In this document: in pieces, positions 35,381 to 42,125 of the stretch | Numbering within the stretch: position 1 is the stretch's first letter | How the letters are laid out: every line of letters begins with the position of its first letter | Source: Acinetobacter lwoffii | Lineage (GTDB): Bacteria > Pseudomonadota > Gammaproteobacteria > Pseudomonadales > Moraxellaceae | Length of the DNA stretch: 42,125 bases | Direction of reading: 5' to 3' | NCBI GenBank assembly: GCA_013530545.1 | Contig: SPVA01000100.1 | Coordinates: 1-42,125, forward strand | Made by a program: the position numbers and the translations under genes | The notes under the pieces: generated by a model | Told to the model about the DNA's origin: nothing | Databases searched by the model: none | What the model saw: the letters and a program-made list of their open reading frames with translations, nothing else

Positions 35381-36412
35381 ATGCCATTCCCGTCGATATT
35401 CAAAGCCTGTTTGATTGCTGGTAGCGTGCTGCTTCTTGGGGGCTGCCAACAGCCTTCAGATCCACAGATCCAGGTCGAACAGACTGAGGCAAAGCAAACG
35501 CAAAGTGCAGTCAATGACTTTAGCCTCATGTGCCAGAATATTGAAAAAAATATGTCCCAGATTAATGACCAGCGCACGACGTTTGCGCTGGAGCAGATTA
35601 ATCAGGATCTTAAAGTGTGCCTGCCGTTGATGGACTTGGCGGAGCAGAAGCACCTGATGCAGCGCTCTACCGAAATGTATCAGCGCTTTTTAAAGGTGGA
35701 TCGCACCGAGTTCCAGCAACGCGCCTTTGAGCAGTATGCACTGGAAATGGCCCAGCATCCGACCATTCAGCACGCGCATTTTCAACAGCTCACCTCACGT
35801 GACCAGTATCTGTTAAAACACAAGGGGCAGGCTTATGTAGAACTGCTGGATCTGGGAGATGGCACTTTACATTATCGCCGCAGTCCGGAATATCTGGCGC
35901 GTATTTTTGCCCCTTATTTACCGGCCGCTGAAAAAGCCTTTATTGAAAATCTGGCGGAACAGAATATGGAACCGGTGCTGGTGGAAAAACGCCTGCAGAT
36001 TGAAGCCGCTGATATTGCAGCCCGCAGTCTGCTTTGGGAAGACTATCTCAAGACTTATCCGAATAGCAGTTATAAACGCGATGCTGAATATCTGCTGAAG
36101 CAATATACCTATTTCCTGTTTAGAGGTACCGAGCAATCCCCGGTGTCGGAAGATTATCGCGATCGTTATGCTGTGGATACCAGTCATCTGGAAACTATTA
36201 TTGGACTATCAAACGGCCAGAAATCAACGCTGTCCACACAGGCACGCCTGTTTCTGGAATTTCTGGACATGACTCCGGAACAGCGCCAACAAGTCTTGCC
36301 TGCCGATTATAGAAACCGCTCGGAAGCAGAACAGATTCTGTACTATGCCCAGATCAGCCCGCCCTCACAAAAATATGATAAAGACTGCTTTACCGATGCT
36401 ATCTGTATCTAG
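35381..36412 (+). CDS. Uncharacterised lipoprotein
   Basis: 343 residues. The N-terminus has a lysine, a hydrophobic stretch and a lipobox LLGGC with the lipid-modified Cys at residue 22; Gln follows it, so outer membrane sorting is likely. The mature part is rich in Gln, Glu and aromatic residues and looks mainly helical; it has four further cysteines (MCQN, KVCLP, KDCFTDAIC), so disulfides are possible. I recognise no domain. Start ATG 35381, or GTG 35375; no good Shine-Dalgarno. Divergent from tolC, followed by the TPP riboswitch of thiC. Confidence 0.8.
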   Translation: MPFPSIFKACLIAGSVLLLGGCQQPSDPQIQVEQTEAKQTQSAVNDFSLMCQNIEKNMSQINDQRTTFALEQINQDLKVCLPLMDLAEQKHLMQRSTEMYQRFLKVDRTEFQQRAFEQYALEMAQHPTIQHAHFQQLTSRDQYLLKHKGQAYVELLDLGDGTLHYRRSPEYLARIFAPYLPAAEKAFIENLAEQNMEPVLVEKRLQIEAADIAARSLLWEDYLKTYPNSSYKRDAEYLLKQYTYFLFRGTEQSPVSEDYRDRYAVDTSHLETIIGLSNGQKSTLSTQARLFLEFLDMTPEQRQQVLPADYRNRSEAEQILYYAQISPPSQKYDKDCFTDAICI

Positions 36413-36524
36413 TTGGGATCAGTTTCACCTTCAATCAATATCGCCATGTCTAAATCAATCCTCGTTTAAAGTTGAGCGATTTAGACCTGTCTATTCTGCC
36501 TAAACTGAGCTAAGCTTTAGCCTC
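36413..36524. other. Gap between the lipoprotein gene and the thiC riboswitch
   Basis: About 110 bases that must hold the thiC promoter. I see no clear -35/-10 pair and no terminator with a T-run after the lipoprotein gene. Confidence 0.4.
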
Positions 36525-38637
<2,113 letters not shown>

Positions 38638-38670
38638 AACTGTAAAAAAAACAGTTGTCTTCAAAAAAAA

Positions 38671-38710
38671 CTCAGATAGGATGAAAATAAATCAATTCAT
38701 TCTATCTGAG
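38671..38710. terminator. 15-bp hairpin before nudF; intrinsic terminator on the minus strand
   Basis: CTCAGATAGGATGAA (38671-38685) and TTCATTCTATCTGAG (38696-38710) pair over 15 positions with one G-U, around a 10-base loop. Eight A stand directly before it, so on the minus strand the stem is followed by eight T, a textbook terminator. On the plus strand no T tract follows, but it ends just before the nudF ATG at 38714 and could act on nudF translation or protect the 3' end of the thiC mRNA. Confidence 0.75.
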
Positions 38711-38713
38711 CAT

Positions 38714-39349
38714 ATGAATATTATTAAACAGGCCTCTTATAATAAAAAAGACTTTCGCGTAGAGGCACGTGAATTCTTGTATCGGGGATTTATTCAGGTC
38801 GAAAAAGTCAGCCTGAAACACCGTCTATTTAATCAGGAAAGCTCAACCCCTATTTTGCAACGTGAGCTGATTCATCGGCCAGAAGCAGCGGGTGTGCTGA
38901 TGTACAACCATCAACAGCAGAAATTCGGCCTGATCGAACAGTTCCGGATTGGCGGACTGGACGATGTCGATTCTCCTTGGCAACTCGAAGTGATTGCTGG
39001 CGTTCTGGATGGCGATGAAGCGCCTGAAACATGTATCCGTCGTGAAGCACTCGAAGAATCAGGCTGTAGCCTGGATGAGCTACAGCATATTTTCAGCTTC
39101 TATCCTTCCGCCGGGGCATGTTCTGAGCTGTTCCATTTATATGTGGCCCAGACCGAATTACCTGAACAGGGCGGTATTTTTGGCATGCCGGATGAAGGGG
39201 AAAATATCCAGCTGCATATTCTGGATTATGCCGACATTCCTGCCTTGCTCAGGAATGGTCGCTTAAGAAATGCACCTGTCATTATGGCCTTGCAATGGTT
39301 GCAACAACATATTCATACTGCAGGAATATGTCTAAGGGGAAAGACATGA
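38714..39349 (+). CDS. nudF: ADP-ribose pyrophosphatase (Nudix)
   Basis: 211 residues. Hydrolyses ADP-ribose to AMP and ribose-5-phosphate. Complete Nudix box GVLDGDEAPETCIRREALEE-SGC (G-x5-E-x7-REUxEExGU) near residues 97-119, with LIEQFRIGGLDD before it. An ATG at 38681 would add 11 residues but lies inside the hairpin with no Shine-Dalgarno spacing, so ATG 38714 is preferred. It overlaps cpdA by four bases (ATGA). Confidence 0.92.
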   Translation: MNIIKQASYNKKDFRVEAREFLYRGFIQVEKVSLKHRLFNQESSTPILQRELIHRPEAAGVLMYNHQQQKFGLIEQFRIGGLDDVDSPWQLEVIAGVLDGDEAPETCIRREALEESGCSLDELQHIFSFYPSAGACSELFHLYVAQTELPEQGGIFGMPDEGENIQLHILDYADIPALLRNGRLRNAPVIMALQWLQQHIHTAGICLRGKT

Positions 39350-40164
39350 GTTTTCAGCAGTCAAGTACAAGTACAAGTACACAGCCGGATTGGACCATGA
39401 TCCAGATTTCTGATACCCATTTGATGAACCGGGAAGAGCTGGAATTTGCCCGGATGAATCCCGAGCAGAGTTTTCATGAGGTGATGCAGCAGATCCAACA
39501 GCGCTTTCCCCAAATGGATGCACTGATTCATACTGGTGATCTGGCGCAGGTGCCGGTCGAACAGACTTATCAGCGATATTTGGAATATATTCAGTCTTTA
39601 AACGTGCCGCATTATCAGATTCCAGGTAACCATGATGACATTCGGGTGTTCCCTTTTCACCAGAACGTGAATCAGGTACATGCCATTCATTTTGGCACCT
39701 GGACCATAATCCTGTTAAATAGTGCGGTTCAAGGCAAGGTGGATGGCTGGGTGGAACAAGCTCAACTGGATCAATTGGATCAATTATTGCTTGAATTTAA
39801 ACATCAGCATGTCATTGTCGCTTGTCATCACCATCCTTTTGCGATGAAATCGCACTGGATTGATCAGCACCGGCTGAAAAATGCTGAAGATTTGAAAGAT
39901 GTGCTGGCTCGGCATCAGAATATCAAGCTGGTTCTGTTTGGTCATGTGCATCAGGATTCCTGCAACGAATGGCATGGCATCTACTTTTTATCCACGCCAT
40001 CGACCAGTGTGCAGTTTAAACCTAAAAGTGAAGATTTCGCGCTAGATCAGGCGGCACCAGGTTATCGTGTATTACATTTGCAACAAAATGGTGAGTTTGA
40101 TACCTATATTGAACGGGTGGCATTGAGCCAGCAAAATATTAATACCGAAATTTCAGGTTATTAA
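39346..40164 (+). CDS. cpdA: 3',5'-cyclic-AMP phosphodiesterase CpdA
   Basis: 272 residues, metallophosphoesterase. Metal ligands in order: SDTHL near 19, GDLAQ near 64, GNHDD near 95, CHHHP near 163, GHVHQD near 203. E. coli nudF (aspP)-cpdA is the same pair, so the linkage is old. Start ATG 39346 with AGGGGAAA seven bases upstream; an earlier GTG/TTG extension within nudF has no support. The serine-threonine repeat STSTSTQ near the start comes from an AGT/ACA tract. Confidence 0.94.
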   Translation: MSFQQSSTSTSTQPDWTMIQISDTHLMNREELEFARMNPEQSFHEVMQQIQQRFPQMDALIHTGDLAQVPVEQTYQRYLEYIQSLNVPHYQIPGNHDDIRVFPFHQNVNQVHAIHFGTWTIILLNSAVQGKVDGWVEQAQLDQLDQLLLEFKHQHVIVACHHHPFAMKSHWIDQHRLKNAEDLKDVLARHQNIKLVLFGHVHQDSCNEWHGIYFLSTPSTSVQFKPKSEDFALDQAAPGYRVLHLQQNGEFDTYIERVALSQQNINTEISGY

Positions 40165-40374
40165 CTTTTCAATTTGTTTTTTTTGCATTACTTTATTGCA
40201 ACCAAAGGAAATGTGATATGCATAGTCCAGACATCAAAGACTATCAATAAGCATAAAAAGTCTATATGATGACGGCCCCCATAGGAGGATAATCTTTCTA
40301 CAGGGTGGATAAAAAACTGCATATCACCATATTTTTTGCGTAGCAATCATACGCATAGATGAGGAATGCCCTAA
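40165..40374. promoter_or_regulatory. Upstream region of dksA
   Basis: 210 bases. A TATGAT at 40265-40270 is followed by the GC-rich stretch GACGGCCCCC, which resembles the discriminator of stringently controlled promoters; the matching -35 (TATCAA) is weak. A GCGTA-7-TACGC hairpin lies just before the dksA ribosome binding site. A 10-codon frame (ATG 40218 after AAGGA) lies upstream of the putative promoter and is not called. Confidence 0.35.
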
Positions 40375-40902
40375 ATGGCGAATGACAACCAAAATCAAGT
40401 CTTAGACAATCAAACTGATGTTGTAGAAGAGAAAGCTGCAAAGCGCGTACGCAAATCTAAGCCTAAAACGACTGACGGTGGTTCTACTGCTAGCTTATTT
40501 GGTATTGAACCTTATCAACCTAAAAAAAATGAAGAATACATGTCTGAAGGTCAGCTTCAGCATTTCCGCCAAATCTTGCTGGCTTGGAAAGCTGAGTTGA
40601 TGTCAGAAGTGGATCGTACCCTGAATACGATGCAAGACGAAAATACTGCTCTTCCAGATGTGAATGACCGTGCCACTCAGGAAGAAGAGTTTGCGATTGA
40701 GTTACGTACCCGTGACCGTGAACGTAAACTGATTCGTAAAATCGAACAGTCGATCGAAGCAATCCAGAATGATGACTATGGTTTCTGTGAAACTTGTGGT
40801 ATCGAGATTGGCTTGCGTCGTTTAGAAGCACGCCCAACGGCTACTTTATGTATTGACTGCAAAACACTTGCAGAAATCAAAGAGAAGCAAAATAACGGTT
40901 AA
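40375..40902 (+). CDS. dksA: RNA polymerase-binding transcription factor DksA
   Basis: 175 residues. Partner of ppGpp; binds the secondary channel of RNA polymerase. The coiled coil carries the tip motif DVNDRATQEEEF with two acidic tip residues; zinc site CETCG and CIDC; RRLEARPTATLCIDCKTLAEI is diagnostic. The N-terminal 45 residues are hydrophilic and longer than in E. coli (151 residues). Ribosome binding site GAGGA. Followed immediately by gluQRS. Confidence 0.97.
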   Translation: MANDNQNQVLDNQTDVVEEKAAKRVRKSKPKTTDGGSTASLFGIEPYQPKKNEEYMSEGQLQHFRQILLAWKAELMSEVDRTLNTMQDENTALPDVNDRATQEEEFAIELRTRDRERKLIRKIEQSIEAIQNDDYGFCETCGIEIGLRRLEARPTATLCIDCKTLAEIKEKQNNG

Positions 40903-40929
40903 GCATGTCTGTAAATAATCCTCCCCTAA

Positions 40930-40952
40930 CCCCTCCTTTAAAAAAGGAGGGG
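40930..40952 (+). repeat. Palindromic repeat between dksA and gluQRS
   Basis: CCCCTCCTTT (40930-40939) and AAAGGAGGGG (40943-40952) pair perfectly. The sequence belongs to the type of short palindromic repeat that reads as NPPLTPPLKKEG when translated and is scattered in many bacterial genomes. Its right arm GGAGGGG, nine bases before ATG 40962, is the only good Shine-Dalgarno for gluQRS. Confidence 0.75.
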
Positions 40953-40961
40953 CACAACAGG

Positions 40962-41789
40962 ATGGCTTATGTGGGCCGGTTCGCGCCATCGCCAACCGGC
41001 CCTTTGCATTTTGGCTCCCTCATTACCGCAGTTGCCAGTTACTGCGATGCCAAAGCCAATCAAGGCACATGGCTGGTTCGGGTTGAAGACACCGATATTC
41101 CTGCCATGGACGCCTTTCAGCTTGAGCCAGACGGCGAAATCATTTTCCAGAAAGACCGTTTAGATATTTATGCAGATGTGATCGAACAATTACGTCAGCA
41201 GGGTCTGGTTTATGCCTGTCAATGTACCCGTAAAATGCTCGGTTCCAATCATATCTATCAGGATACCTGCCGTGACCTAGCTCTGGCATTCGACAATCAA
41301 GCGATCCGTTTAAAAGTCGAAGATATCGAAATCTGTTTTGAAGATCAATTACAAGGTCGACACTGCTCAAAGCTGAAGAAAGATCTGGGCGATTTTGTCT
41401 TAAAACGTCGTGACGGGATTATTAATTATCAGCTGGCGGTAGTGGTCGATGACTATCTGCAAGGTATGACCCATGTGGTACGTGGTGCTGACCTGCTGGA
41501 CAATACCGAACGTCAAATCTATCTGGGGCAGTTGCTCGGTTATCCGCGTCTGAATTATATGCATCTACCCCTGGCGATGAATGATCAGGGACAAAAACTC
41601 TCAAAACAGAATCTGGCCCAAGCACTGGATTTGACTCAGGCCCCACAACTCTTAAAACAGGCACTTAATGCTTTGCATCAGGCTGAAGTTGATCTAGATA
41701 CGCCACAATGCATGCTGCAACAGGCGGTAGTACAATGGGACATTGAGCGGATTCCACATACAACTGAGCTACAAGGTCACTATTTATAA
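40962..41789 (+). CDS. gluQRS: tRNA glutamyl-Q(34) synthetase GluQRS (internal deletion likely)
   Basis: 275 residues. Truncated GluRS-like enzyme that attaches glutamate to queuosine of tRNA-Asp. HIGH-like motif GRFAPSPTGPLHFGSL, KMSK-like KLSKQNL near the end, and a zinc site (CQC ... Y ... C) near 80-95. After VRVEDTDIP the sequence jumps to AMDAFQLEPDG; the usual stretch RxxPGAxxxIL of about 12 residues is absent, so a 36-nt in-frame loss near 41102-41108 is probable. This stretch lies in the catalytic domain. ATG 40962 is preferred; ATG 40905 would add 19 residues encoded by the palindromic repeat and lacks a Shine-Dalgarno. dksA-gluQ linkage is conserved in gammaproteobacteria. Confidence 0.9.
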   Translation: MAYVGRFAPSPTGPLHFGSLITAVASYCDAKANQGTWLVRVEDTDIPAMDAFQLEPDGEIIFQKDRLDIYADVIEQLRQQGLVYACQCTRKMLGSNHIYQDTCRDLALAFDNQAIRLKVEDIEICFEDQLQGRHCSKLKKDLGDFVLKRRDGIINYQLAVVVDDYLQGMTHVVRGADLLDNTERQIYLGQLLGYPRLNYMHLPLAMNDQGQKLSKQNLAQALDLTQAPQLLKQALNALHQAEVDLDTPQCMLQQAVVQWDIERIPHTTELQGHYL

Positions 41790-41846
41790 AAACAGCTTTT
41801 CACTTAAGCTAGACTTCTACAATGAAAAATAGATAGGAAGAAGAGT

Positions 41847-42107
41847 ATGTTTTTTATTTTTGGCGTCGGCCCTAAAACTAAAACCATTGAGAAAAGCCAG
41901 TTTCTGTGTCCGGTCTGCCGTACCCGTTCGGGCTATGAGCTGAAACAACAGCGTAATTATTTTTCTTTGTTTTTTATACCTTTGATTCCACTTTCCAAGC
42001 CTAAAACTGCTTTTGTGACCTGTTCCAATTGTGGAACCGCAATGCCGAGCACGGTACTGGACCATGCTCAGCCAGAGCCAGGACGAAACTCCAATCTAGA
42101 AGCTTGA
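41847..42107 (+). CDS. Small zinc-ribbon protein
   Basis: 86 residues with two CxxC pairs (CPVC near 21 and CSNC near 59) forming a zinc ribbon, separated by a hydrophobic stretch (NYFSLFFIPLIPLSK). The N-terminus is hydrophobic (MFFIFGVG). Short proteins of this type are common in Acinetobacter and have no known role. AGGAAG and GAAGAG lie before the ATG, and a TACAAT box at 41818-41823 may be its -10. Confidence 0.8.
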   Translation: MFFIFGVGPKTKTIEKSQFLCPVCRTRSGYELKQQRNYFSLFFIPLIPLSKPKTAFVTCSNCGTAMPSTVLDHAQPEPGRNSNLEA

Positions 42108-42125
42108 TTCTTCGCGGCTTGGATT

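Noticed and set aside
38638..38655. AACTGT-A7-ACAGTT as thiC terminator
   Set aside because: Short stem, A-only loop and no T tract on the plus strand.
40218..40250. 10-codon frame with AAGGA upstream, possible leader peptide of dksA
   Set aside because: Lies upstream of the likely promoter and has no regulatory codon pattern.

Overview
The window is a chromosomal segment of a gammaproteobacterium, almost certainly Acinetobacter. The best marker is an intact acr1-type fatty acyl-CoA reductase that matches, as I remember it, the 295-residue Acr1 of A. baylyi along its whole length. Supporting signs are the order tpiA-secG-tRNA-Leu-tRNA-fMet-rimP-nusA-infB-rbfA, a fused MnhA-MnhB antiporter subunit, the pilB-pilC-pilD-coaE order, and a long lipoprotein-rich, pili-bearing housekeeping background. 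I cannot name the species. No phage, insertion sequence, integron or CRISPR array is visible; this is core chromosome.

Layout. 1-3.3 kb: the end of metY (methionine synthesis), acr1 (wax ester synthesis) and hisIE (histidine synthesis, broken). 3.3-6.3 kb: a UvrD-like helicase and a degenerate ABC-type ATPase, closely spaced and of unknown role. 6.7-12.9 kb: a six-gene Mrp/Mnh Na+(K+)/H+ antiporter operon behind a structured leader. 13.0-20.3 kb, minus strand: tpiA, secG, tRNA-Leu(GAG), four nearly identical initiator tRNAs and the rimP-nusA-infB-rbfA transcription/translation operon. 20.5-24.9 kb: type IV pilus genes pilB, pilC, pilD and then coaE (broken). 24.9-27.1 kb, minus strand: an EamA-type transporter, rlmB and ppnP. 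27.5-30.3 kb: recN, yqgE, ruvX. 30.4-36.4 kb: alkB-type dioxygenase, an ABC exporter, phoU, a TolC-type outer membrane channel and an uncharacterised lipoprotein. 36.5-42.1 kb: a TPP riboswitch with thiC, then nudF-cpdA, dksA-gluQRS and a small zinc-ribbon protein.

The most striking property is a defect pattern. Six conserved genes (metY, hisIE, pilC, coaE, phoU, gluQRS) each appear to lack a single internal block of roughly 15-37 nucleotides compared with what I know of their families. Two blocks (hisIE, coaE) shift the frame, the other four are in frame. Since coaE is normally essential and the lost blocks include conserved motifs, a sequence or assembly artefact is the leading explanation; a real small-deletion process is the alternative. 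Annotation of those genes should be read with this in mind.

Other points worth a look: quadruplicated initiator tRNA genes with a U1:U72 mismatch at the head of the nusA-infB operon; a two-hairpin leader ahead of mnhA; a palindromic repeat that supplies (and may hide) the ribosome binding site of gluQRS; a strong hairpin across the nudF start that reads as an intrinsic terminator on the opposite strand; and the helicase-ATPase pair whose ATPase lacks expected catalytic residues. I did not find a convincing new defence or mobile system.
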